A stretch of 64,000 bases of DNA, taken from positions 126,501 through 190,500 of the forward strand of contig JBAIAC010000265.1 in assembly GCA_037349315.1 (NCBI GenBank), read 5' to 3'. Shown piece after piece: positions 22,801 to 34,800 of this stretch. The position numbers and the translations under genes are program-made. Below the pieces are notes generated by a model. The model saw only the letters and a list, made by a program, of their open reading frames with translations. It had not been told where the DNA came from and did not search any database. The stretch is from Chelydra serpentina (lineage: Eukaryota; Chordata; Testudines; Chelydridae). Positions within the stretch are counted from its first letter, which is position 1. The number at the start of each line of letters is the position of its first letter.

Positions 22801-25800
22801 CCATATCCGGAAACTCATTTACCAAGGCGATGAGGTGCTGACACGGGTAAGTATGACACTGCTGTGCCATTTGCCCCAGTCACAGGGAAGTCATCATTCA
22901 GGACAGAGCCACCTGATCTTTCTCTACTATACAGATAATTAATGTGATGGTTCTTAAGCAATCGGAATCCAGATCACACCCTGAGCATCGCTTTAGTGCT
23001 GACTTTGCAAGGATCAGTGGTCACATACATAGCTATAGTGACCACAAACCTCCTACTCTATCATGGGAGTCTGTGGGACAAGGCTGAATCTGGTGACAGA
23101 TGATGTGGAGACAAAAACAGAGGCTAGAGAGCAGGCTCAGAGCCAGTGAGCAAAGCTCATCCTGTATATGATTCAGCATAGAGGAGGTGAAATCCTCTCT
23201 TGGCTTGCCCAGAGGAGCCCTCACCAGCTTCACTAAGGACGGTGACTGAAGCACAGTTCCTATAGCAGATGGATATGGGGTAGGAGCTGTGTTTTGACTG
23301 GCTAATGGGCTTGTATGCAGATTTATTTAAATTAAGTGCAATTCTTTGTGTAATTTCATTAATAAAGTGAAACTAAAATGCCAGGCAGATATATCAATAA
23401 GCAGGAAAGTGTGGGTAACTGTTGGGGCCTGTGCAGGAGCCTTGTTCACAAACTGAAGTGAGAGCCTGGGGGGGGACACCTGAGATTCAAGGGACAGAGA
23501 GGGTCACCTAGGCCTAGGGGTGTTTCATGCTTTTTGGGATTTCCATAAGGTCACCTTGAGGATGTTCAAGTTGCAGCAGACTCAGGCAGAGAAGATTCCA
23601 GTGGGGTACGAGAACATGACTGAGTACTGCAAGCCCTACAAAATGGGTGAGAAATATCTGGAATTCATTCAGAAGCTGCAGAAGAAAGAGGTCCCCATGG
23701 AGGTGTTTGAATTTGAAGCATTTATTCCTGCAGGGCGGAGGTAAAGAAATGTAGAACCAGGGCTTGAAATGTATAATACACTGAATAAAAAGACTCATTC
23801 AAAACATTTTACACTATAAAGTCACTTGTGATGCTGCAGGGTTATTAATGCTGAGAAGACATGGAATGGGCTAGTTGATAACTTTGAGAAGTACCACAAG
23901 CCAAAGACCAAAAGGGTCTGTTCTCTCCTTGAGGTCTCTGCATAGCTTCCATTAATATTAGCAGCGAACAGACTCCCAAAGATCATTTGGTTTCCTTGTG
24001 ATGATCAGTAAGTGTTAGGGCCTGCACAAGGATAACTTGGCCCAGCTGTCTGTCCCAAGTCAGGAGTTATTTCTCCCACTTGTTTAATGTATTGATCCTC
24101 ATTATCTCATCTGTATAATGTTTGATTTCCAAACTACCCATCTTTATATATTTCCTGTAGACAGGGAAATTATATTAAACGTAGTTATATTGAAATTAAT
24201 GGGCAACAGGTTTATAACAAACATAAGGAAGTATTTTTTCATTCAACACACAGTCGACCTGCAGAACTCATTGCCAGGGGATAGTGTGGAAGCCAAGAGT
24301 ATAACTAGGTTCAAAAAAGAATTAGATAAATTCATGGAGGATGGGTCCATCTATGGCTATTAGCCAAGACTGTCAGGGATGCAATCCCATGTTCTGGTGT
24401 TCCTAAACCTCTGACTGCCAGAAGCTGGGACTGGATGACAGGGGATAGATCACTCAATAATTGCCTTGTTTTGTTCATTCCCTCACAAGCATCTGCCACC
24501 GACCACTGTCAGAAGATAGGATACTGGGCTAGATGGACCATTGCTCTGACCCAGTATGGCCAGTCTTATGTTCTTAGTATTGACTGTCAATCTGATGTGC
24601 ATTTGCTCTAGGCTTCTTTGAAAAGTCCAGCCTACAGCTACCTGTAAACTCCCAGAGGCAAGGACCTGGTCTTCTTATATGTCTCTAAAGCACCGTGTAC
24701 ATCTATGGGACAATAATATTTGAACTAATGAATGACATTTTTTTAAAAAACACAAAATGCCTCCTGGTTGTGTATTTCATTTGAAGCATTGTTGTGGTCA
24801 TGGTGGACCCAGACCTGAATAAGTCTGTATTGCGCAAAAGCTTGTCTCTTTCACAAAACAAAGTTGGTTGAATACAAATATTTCCTCATCCACCTTGTTT
24901 CTCTGTGTATTTCATTCTCAGGTCTCCCCTGAGTGGCAGAAAAAAGAATGCAGTGCAATACTCCTGCATCTCATCCTCTGCAGCTGATCTGAGCACCTCC
25001 ACAGAAGATGCATCAGGAAAGAAGTTTTCCACAAACAGTGAACAAAGTAGATTTAATTTAACAAGGAAAAGTTAACTCTCTGTTGTGTCACTGCTGCTTG
25101 ATTCATATATGTATGTAGCCAAGAGTAGCAAGGAGAGGTTAGGTTATTAACCTCTGGAGTCAGAGCCCAGGGCTTTCTCCGGACTGGGAGTGTGTGTGGT
25201 TTGGCTGCTGCAATTTTATGGAAAGGGATTCAGGTTCATGGAAAATGTGTTCCCTGATTGAATCAGAAAATTGTACTTTTATCTCAAAGTGTCAGGTTTT
25301 ATTCACTCCCCATCGACATGCAGCTTAGACAACAGGTGTGTTCCAAAAGAAAAAGTCAGCTGTGAAAGTCATTCTGAGCTTTAACCAGGAGATGCTGTCA
25401 TGGATAAGGCAGGTGTAGTCTATTTGCATGGTAAATAGGCCTTACAGCATTTTAATAAAGGTACAAACAAGCTGGTTCGTGGCCCGAATTCATTGGAAGC
25501 TCTTGGCCATCTCCTGGAGTCTGACCTGAAATTGAGATATTTTTCTGAAACTTTGTTTCTCTGTCCAGTGAAAACATTTATGGAGTTTCTGGCAGTTTAG
25601 GGACTGGGGACATCCTGTGTACCTTCAGACCCCTTTACTCGCAGCAGCATCTTTATAACCTCATGTTTGACTTCATGCCTGACTATCCTCTATATGCAAT
25701 CCACCTTTGGAGTGGGCTGTGACGGGCAGTGCAGCCAGTAAGCCTTCTCTTGTTGTTCCTTCAGTTCAGTCCCCCCGAGTGGTATATTGTAGTCTCAAGT

Positions 25801-28800
25801 TTTGCATCCTCCTTCCACAGAGCATCGCGTTTCATTGCAGGTTTAACACCACATTTCACCATCTTACAATTTCTCTCAAAGACATTTTGGAAATCGTCTC
25901 ACTATGGTAGAAAATAATTGTCATTAAACTTTTCTGGCACAAAAGGACATTTCCTAAAGGTCTTTAAAAAGCATGGCATGATTCAGCAAAAATGCTCTTT
26001 GGATTATCAGGCTCTCTCTCATCGTGTCTGTGTTTCTGTTTTAAAAGATATTAGCAGGAAGGTCAGTTGTTGTGAGGCATTGTCAGTAAGACTAAAGACC
26101 CCAGCAGATGAGCATAGGTTCATTTAGGAACTGCTGCTGAGACATTAGTCAGTGTGTTGAGATGATCCGTCTCATTTACTTTGCCTTTTACAGGTGCAAA
26201 CAAATCCTTCTACAGTGACACAGAAAGCCTGGGTGGGAGTTGCGAATCCCGGTCCCTGGACTCTCCCAACTCTAGCCCAGGTAAGAAGAATGGCACTTTC
26301 TGCCTAATATTCATACTAACAAAAAACTTCAATAGAAATTAAATGTGGATTTGGAGCTTTTTTTATTTTTTTCCTATAATGTGCAATACATAAATAAAGT
26401 ACGTCTTGTATTTTGTATAATGTAAAACCTTCCTCCTTGTCTCCAGGGCACCAAAGTAGGAGGTTGCTAAAAGCTTCATCCACAGGCACCATGTCCTCCT
26501 CGGATGATTTTGAAGAGAGAGATTCATCTCAAACATATGAAAATGGTGAGCAGTAAAGAAACCCGCGTGACTGATAAAAAGAAAGGGTAGGAGAGCATCC
26601 TGCGTCCGTCCCTTGTGCTTCCCCGTTCTGTTATGCTTCAGGCCCCTCCAGTTCAGTCAATAATCAGTCATTATGTTGAGCACCCCTTATCATCCCAAAT
26701 AATAGCGCTACAAGAGACCTGGCCTGCTGTCTAGAGAAATGGGCTGCTATTTCTTTTGCATTTCTAGATGGCATGAGTGACTTTTTGTAATGTCTCCTTG
26801 TTATTTACATGGCTGCTGCACCAGAAAATGGATCATCCCAGTGTCAGTTTAAGAACATCTCTCTGTCAAGTGCAGCACAGACCCACCGCCTGCGGAAATT
26901 GCGGGGTCCGTCCAAGTGCAGGGAGTGTGAAGCCTTTATGGTCAGTGGCAGCGAGTGTGAAGAGGTGAGTAAGCTCAGAACACCCTGGACTGTAGATAAC
27001 CAGCTCTCCCTGGCCCCTGTGCAAGGTATCTCACTGCAGACATGTCCCCCCTGCAAAACTATGTGAATGAGCCTGTAGCAATGAGAGGCTCACCAGTGTG
27101 GCGCCTCCTGTCGGCTATCTAGGAATTAGCTCTTTCCAGCTCCGGAGCACCCTCTGCAGGCCGGTGTCTCACCATCGCTGGCCCCCATTTCCCTCCCAGA
27201 CCCCAGTGCCCTTTTACCTGGGGTGCTGCAGGGCAGCACCCCCACAGTCTCTCTGGGCTTCCCCTCCCCAGGAACCCCCAACCATCTATCCCCACCTCAC
27301 CTCAGTGGTTACTGCCAGTCACCGTCTAGCCCAGGGATCTCAAACTCAAATCACCACGAGGGCCACATGAGAACTAGTAAATTGGCCCGAGGGCCGCATC
27401 ACTGAAACCTTTTCATACAATGATACAAAAGTATAGCCAACAATGAAAAAAAATGAAGAGTGATATAGTATTTTATTTAGTCAATGTATTAACTTTTTAA
27501 AAACTGTAATGCAAAGAGGGGTTTTAATAAAATATAAACACTCAGTAATGTTTGGAGCGTGGCTGCCAGTGGAGTCGGGGCCTATGGCAGGCCACAGGAA
27601 ATAACTCCGTAGGCTGCATCTTTGAGACCCCTGGTCTAGACCCTGTTCCCTGGGGCAGACTGCAGTGTAAAAGCCACTCATCATTGGCAAGGGGAGGGGG
27701 TTGGACCTGCTGCCTTTCCCTGCAGCCCAGGACCTTTCCAGGCCTTCCTATCAGGCCGCAGCCTGGGAGGTCGCCAGGCCTGAGTTCCCCAGCTCAGCCT
27801 GCCCCTTCCCCAGCACTGCTCTACCCTCAGTACCTGTCACTCCTTCAGGCTGCTAGGTCCAGCTCCCTGTAAAGCTGGAGGGAGAGTGTTCTACCCAGCT
27901 TCTCCCTAAGCCCTTATAACAGGGCCAGGTGTGGCCTGATTGGGGTGTGGCCCAGCTGTGGCTGCTTCCCTAATCACCCTAGCCCTTGCTTTCAGCCCCA
28001 GCCCTCTCCAAGGGCAGGCTTTTAACCCTTTCAGGGCTGGAGCGGGTAACCACCCCGCTACAGGGACCCCCTCTGTGAGGCCCAATAATTGAGTGCATGC
28101 CCATCTCCCTGTCCCTCACCCCAGGCTGCTCTGCCATAACAGCTGAGGAAAGGGAGGCAAAGGGGAATGTATCTCCCAATGAGGCGCTTCTGCAGAGCGG
28201 TGTGGAACAGTGAATGGAGGGAACAGGAGAAGGGAGAGCCTGTGATGTGCCCCGGGGGAGACACTTTCCCCAGCTTCTGGAGTGGTCCTTGCTGAACTGC
28301 AATATCGTCCTGCCATTGCAGTGCTACCTGACCTGCCACAGGAAGTGCCTGGAGAACCTCCTGATCACCTGTGGCCACAAGAAGCTGCCCAGCCGAGTGC
28401 CCCTCTTTGGCATCGACTTCACACAGGTCCCGCGGGATTTCCCAGAAGAGGTTCCGTTCATAGTTGTGAAATGTACCTCAGAAATCGAGGCACGTGCCCT
28501 TGGAGTGCAGGTGAGCAGCCCTGGGGTAGAGTCCAGCACAGGGCCCGGTCCTGCTCCCGCTGGGGACCAGGATTATGCTCCCTTTGACAGGAAACACATC
28601 AGGCCCTTACTTGGTACCAAGTATCAGAGCGGGAGCCGTGTTAGTCTGGATCTGCAGAAGCGACAAAGGGTCCTGTGGCACCTTATAGACTAACAGAGGT
28701 ATTGAAGCATAAGCTTTCATGGGTCAATACCCACTTCTTCGGATGCAAAACTTCTTCGGATGTTTTGCATCCGAAGAAGTGGGTATTGACCCACGAAAGC

Positions 28801-31800
28801 TTATGCTTCAATACCTCTGTTAGTCTATAAGGTGCCACAGGACCCTTTGTCGCTCTTACTTGGTACCGTTTGTCTCAAGGCATTTCACAAAGGGGGTTTC
28901 CCCGGTGAACCATTGACGGTGGCCTGGGCAGCTGGCACGGGTCACCTGGCATCAAGACAGACTAATTAAAATTCTCTCTAGTTTCCTCTAGCTCTGGTAT
29001 TTCTAATGCCCCATCATGGGGGTTGCTGGGTACCGAGTCTCTGCATATCACCCTTTGTTGCCTGTCCACAGAGGGAAAGAGAAAATGTCACATCCCCTTT
29101 TGGCCTTAGACACAGAAATTAAGCTGTCCTGTTAGTTCCTGGCCCTATCCCCTCCTCTCCTCACATTCTGTAACCAGGATCCCTTGACCGTTCCCCATTT
29201 CAATAATGCAGGGGATCTATCGGATAAGCGGGGCCAAGGCCCGGGTGGAGAAGCTCTGCCAGGCATTTGAAAATGGGAGGGAGCTGGTGGAGCTCTCCGA
29301 ACACTCTCCCCATGACATCACTGGCGTCCTGAAGCATTTCCTGAAGGAGGTGGGTACCAAATCCCTAGGAGGAGCCAGGATCAGTCTCTGGTCCTAGCTA
29401 CTTGCAGGCTCCTGGCTTCAGTTTCTGGTGCATCTCTCGGAGGATTGCAACCCCTGTTCCTGGCTTGCTCTTAGCTGGGTTTTTGAGGCATTGGGATGTG
29501 TTGATGTCTGTTTGTTTACTGTAGAATCAGGGATTAATTCCAGGCACTAATCTCCTAACTTCCACCTTCTCTGGTGCCATGGGAGTGACTGTCTAAGATG
29601 GTCACTGGGAAGTCTCCTGACCCCACCAGGGCTCATGGCTTGCACTGATAAAGGCAGATGAGACCCTATGCTTCCCTGAGCAGTAGCAGGCCTGGGTTAT
29701 TTCTGAGCTTCCCCAAATATTTATTCCATGTGAATGGCAATTCTGGCGAGGCCTGGGCCTTCTCTCCAGGCCCTAGAAGTTCATGTGAAATCAGGGAGCC
29801 AATCACTAGCCCGCACATCATGGGGATAAGAGTTGGTATGAGCCTGGGAACATGCGGCTGAAGGGGGTCAGGACTGTGGGGCCACTGACACCAGCAAAGG
29901 TCCTTCATGGGACTTTCCCCAGAGCATCAAATAGGCAGGCTGCAGTAACACAGTCTCCCTCGTCTCACCACAGCTGTCAGGGCCAGTGCTCCCGTATGAG
30001 CTCTACGATGAACTAATCGCGCTTGCCAAGGACCTGCAGAGACCTGGGGAAGGGAAGAGAGACAGCTCAGGGTTCTCAGCAGATCCCATTCAAAGCATGA
30101 AGGACTTGCTGAGCAAACTGCCTGGGACTAACTACAACACCCTGCGACACCTCATTGCACATCTGTACAGGTGACGGGGACAAGGGGCTGGCTTGATGAT
30201 TAGTGTCACCTGGATGGGGAGGGGGTCTGGTAGATGCTAGTGCTGTGAAGAGATTGCTGCAGCGATCTCGCTCCCCTGACGAGCATCTGGCTCAGTGGCA
30301 GGTCCGTACTAGAAGACGCTCTTAGAACACATCTACGCTTGGAGTTGGGGTATAATTTCCAGCTTGAGAAAACATACTCGAGCTAGCTCTCCTTGAGGTA
30401 GCATGCTAAAAATAGCATGTAGCCACAGCAGCACAAGTGGCGGGAGGGGCCAGCTGCCCTGATGATGAGTCTGGCATCGCTGGCTCAGGACAGCTAGGCT
30501 CTCTTGTCATTTGTACTACCAATACCAGAAACTACAGTTAAACCAGGTGTAGAGCCAGAATCCCCATTAGGGCAATGGGAGACATGGGCCTGTGGCCCCA
30601 AGCTCCTTTCATCCAGCGCTGACCAAGCATCTTCCCTTAGAGCTGGACTTTTCACCCAGCTCAGAGCAGTTTCTTGGGTCACAGTGGAGTCTGAGCGTTG
30701 GAAACCAGAACCTTGTCCCCTCCCTCACACATCCAGTTCCTGCCAGGGTCGGGATGTATATCTGTACCAGGAAATGCTGCCATCAGCTCCCCGCTACCCA
30801 CCCATTCCATCCCTCCCACTCGCTGCAATGGGGCTGAGAAGCCCCTAACCAAGATGTTTCCCTTTCCCAGGGTGGCTCAGAGATACGAAGAGAACAAGAT
30901 GTCTCCCAACAACCTGGGGATAATCTTTGGGCCGACACTGATCCGGCCCGGCTCAGGGTGCGATGTCTCCATGTCGTGCCTCGTAGATTCTGGGTACCAG
31001 GCCCAGATTGTGGAGTTTCTCATTCTGAGCTACGAGAGGATCTTTGGGATGGATGACTTGCCTCCGTCTTTGTATGAAAACACTTCGCAAGAGGCCTTGG
31101 CAGAGAAGGACAAAGAGGAGCAGCAGAGCACTGAAAAAGCCCAGGGTGTGACCACAGAGGTACAGCTCGGAGACACTGAGCTGGGCCCCATGACCTTGTT
31201 ATAGTCACAGGGAGTTGGATTAGCGAGGAAAAACGGGATCTTACAGAAAGTGAAGCCACTTGGCATCTGTGGGTTATTCAGAGAGCAAAGAGCAGATGGG
31301 CGACTCCTGTGGAATGGGAGAACTGGAAGAAATTCCAAGCTACGGATCCCTCAGTAGCTCCCCAGACAACTCTGGAGGGTGTTTTGCTGCACGTTTTAAA
31401 GAGTCTGATTGCTACTGAAAAGATGTGGGTTTCTCCAGACTACGTTACTCAGGACGTTGCCGTCTCTCTCAGTACATAGTTTTACAGTTCGTGGAATGGA
31501 TGATTGTATAAATAGTGAAGGATACAGCAGGATCCCCAGCCCAGACCTGCTGGGCTTGCCTCCCTCTGAGACATAGTTCAGCTGTGGATAGATAGGCTGT
31601 GTTTCTGTGCTGCTGAGTGCTAAGCACCTCTCCGCCCTCCCCATCTCCCCGACACTTCTCTCACAATAATGCCTAGCACCCTTCCTCTTCAAAGCACTTT
31701 AAAACTTGAGGTAATTGGCAGTACCTCTTGGGAGTTAGGTCAGGGGCGTTAGCTATAAAATGTGGGTGAGTTAACAGAGGCAGAGAGAGGGAAAGTGAGT

Positions 31801-34800
31801 TTCCCAAGGTCACAGGGGGAGCAGTAGCGTAGCCGGGGGGGGGGAGCAGGGGGAGCGGCCGCTCCCCCACTCAGCAGAAGCAGCGCCTTTTTTGTGCTCC
31901 AACGCCTTTTGCTCCTACGCTGCAGCCAGAGCGGAGCATTTTTGTGTGCTCCCAGCACCTTTTTTTGCTCCCGAAGCTTTTTGCTCCCAGCACTTTTTTT
32001 CAGCTCCGCTCCCCCTGTGTTCTAAACCTGGCTACGCCACTGAGGGGGAGTCGAAGCCTGAATGATCAGTATCTGTCTCCCAGTCCTGTGATCAGGCTAC
32101 TGAGAGAGGTAGGGGTGTGTGTGTGTGTGTGTGTGTGTTGCTTCTCTTTCTTAATAGTCACATTCATGTCTGGTGGGCAGTGGTACTGCTTTCCCTGTGG
32201 TTCCCAGTCACTGAGGCCTAAGGGAATTATAGTGACTGTGATCCCAGCTGAAAGCAGATATTAATCTGACAGTTCACCTGACTTCCATTCCCCATATGGA
32301 AAAGTCTAATATAATTGACTAGGGATGAATCTAAGGCTAGGTCTACACTAACCCCCCCTGTCGAACTAAGATACGCAACTTCAGCTACGTTAATAACGTA
32401 GCTGAAGTCGAAGTACCTTAGTTCGAACTTACCTGTGGTCCACACGCGGCGCGCAGGCTCCCCCGTCGACTCCGCCGACTCCGCTCGTCGAGCTGGATTA
32501 CCAGCATCGACGGCGGAGCACTTCCTGGTTCGATTTATCGCGTCTTGACAAGACGCGATAAATCGAACCCAGAACATCGATCCCGCGCCTCCGACGCGAC
32601 GGGTAAGCATAGACATACCCTAATAGGGCTTTATAAAAACCTACTGAATAGAATAGGGAATGAACCCCTTTTCACAGTTCGTGTTTGTTTTTTTAAACCA
32701 TCTGTCACGGGGTCACTTACCACACTGGTGCCTCCTACTGGCCATTTTGGGGATTAGCTCTGGTCAGCAGGTGTACCCTCCGGTGGTGTTGGCTCTCCCG
32801 TCCTTGTCTCCGCCTGTAGATCCATGGCAGTTCCAGTCTCTCCACCTCTGCTTCGTGGCACAGTCCTCCGGCTGTGTCACAATCTGGGTTCCCCCTTCCA
32901 GGGCCGGCGCTACCATTAGGCGACCCTAGGCGGTCGCCTAGGGCGCCAGGATTTGGGGGGCGGCGTTTCAGGTCCCTCGGTGGCTGCTGGCGTGAGAGGC
33001 TGCCACCAAAATCCCCGGCGGCCGAAGAAGCTGCCGCCGAAGTGCCGCCAAGCACCCCGGCAGCACTTCGGCAGCAGCTTCTTTGGCCGCCAGGAATTTC
33101 GGTGGCATTTTGGCAGCAGCCTCTCCCGCCACCGCCACCTAGGACGGCAAAAGAGCTCGCGCCGCCCCTGCCCCCCTCCAGGGGACTCCTTCTGCAACAG
33201 TCTAGCCACTCCTCGCAGTCCTTAGCCTGGCCACTTCAGTGGCGAGTGGGGAGAGGAGGGAGGGACCCAGGCCCAGCCACTACCCTGAGTCCCAGCCCAG
33301 AAGCCCTGTAAATAACAGCTTCCCGCTGCCCCTCCTTTCTTTCTCCACCAGTCTGTCTCAAGTCCCTGGGCCACTTCCCTGCAGCCCCTGCACCTTTGCC
33401 TCCTGCCTCTGGCTCCTTCACCCTCTTCCCAGGGCCTTGGGCCTGCAAGTCCTAGCAGCCATGTTCACAATACTAGTTTCTGCTGCCCTCTAGGAAGCCA
33501 GTCCCCTCCCTTGGGCTTCCTGTGGCAGACTCCCTTGCTCTGGGCTGCAGCTTCCTTTTATATGGGCTGGCTGGGCCCTGATTGGCTGTTTCCTTGTAGC
33601 CCTCCAGGCTGGGTTTTAACCCTATCAGGGCCAGTGTGGGGCAGATGCCCCATCACACCATCCTATATCATTCTACAGCAGGGATGGTTACTAAATTCTA
33701 CAGGAAAGGTCAAAAATTATTGTGGGGGGAGGGGGAATTAAGTTCTATAGGAGTTCTCAATATAATAATAAAGCCAAATCGTGAAGATTTTGATCAATCC
33801 CTATACAAATTCCCACTGACTTCCATGGGGAATTGGGCCCATAAGAGCAGTGATGTTCAGGCTCCACTGTAGCAGCCATCTCAGGCTCTCGTTTGTTTCA
33901 ATCTAATAGTAATTACTTTGCTGTAATTAATAGTTATGTTTCTGTTGCTTCCCCGCACTTTGTCAGTCTGCACAAGGACCGGCAAAGGAATCACTGAGCA
34001 AGGCCGCAGCATGACAGATAATGTGGCTGCTGCCCATTAATGCTGCGCATCATGACCTATCCAGAGGGAAGCAGGGAAGTGACATGAATTTAGTGCCATT
34101 TTCATAATCGGTCCTTCACCAAGCTTTTAACTGGCTCATTCCTGATTTATATTGAGCATAAAGAAGAGGTTGCTCTAAATAATGGGGCTACGCTTCCATG
34201 CAGGGTGTTCTGAAGGTGCCATAAACCCAGGGAGTGAACCTTGTCTCCCCACAACACCAAAGCAGAATTACCACCTCTTCATTCTAAAATGGCCTGTTTT
34301 AATAGTGTGTAGGATACATGGATGTAAACCTTAGCACAGGTCTTGTCTCTCCTGCCAGCAGGAGCGGCTCTAACAATTTTGCTGCCCCAAGCAGCGGCAA
34401 TTTGGCGGTGGGAAGAGCAGCGGACCTGTCGCTGAATTGCCACCGCAGCGGGCGAGAATGGCAGGGACGCCCAGAGGATTCAGGGAGTCTGGGGGAAACC
34501 AGGATTCAGGGGCCCCTCTGAAAGTCCCTCCATCGGGGCCCCGCCCCCGACGCAGGCAGACGTTGCGGGGGCCCCCGACGAAGTCAGTCTGAGTCCCGCA
34601 GCGGCGGGAAGAGCGGCGGACCTACCACCGAATTGCCACCACGGCGAGAATGGTGGCGGACCTGCCGCCAACCTGCTGCCAAAGGACTCGGACTGCCGCC
34701 CCATTCTCAATGCCGCCCCAAGCACCAGCTTGAAAAGCTGGTGCCTGGAGCCGGCCCTGCCTGCCAGAAAGCAACCCCTGCTCCTGAGGTGCCTTTTGTG

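Noticed and set aside
23641..23740. Exon 11 ending at the internal GTGAGA near 23647
   Set aside because: The sequence beyond it continues the conserved GEKYLEFIQ segment and the phase to exon 12 fits only the donor at 23741.
32874..33311. 145-codon Pro/Ala/Arg-rich open frame
   Set aside because: It lies in a GC-rich MITE nested in a solo LTR; the composition explains the lack of stops.
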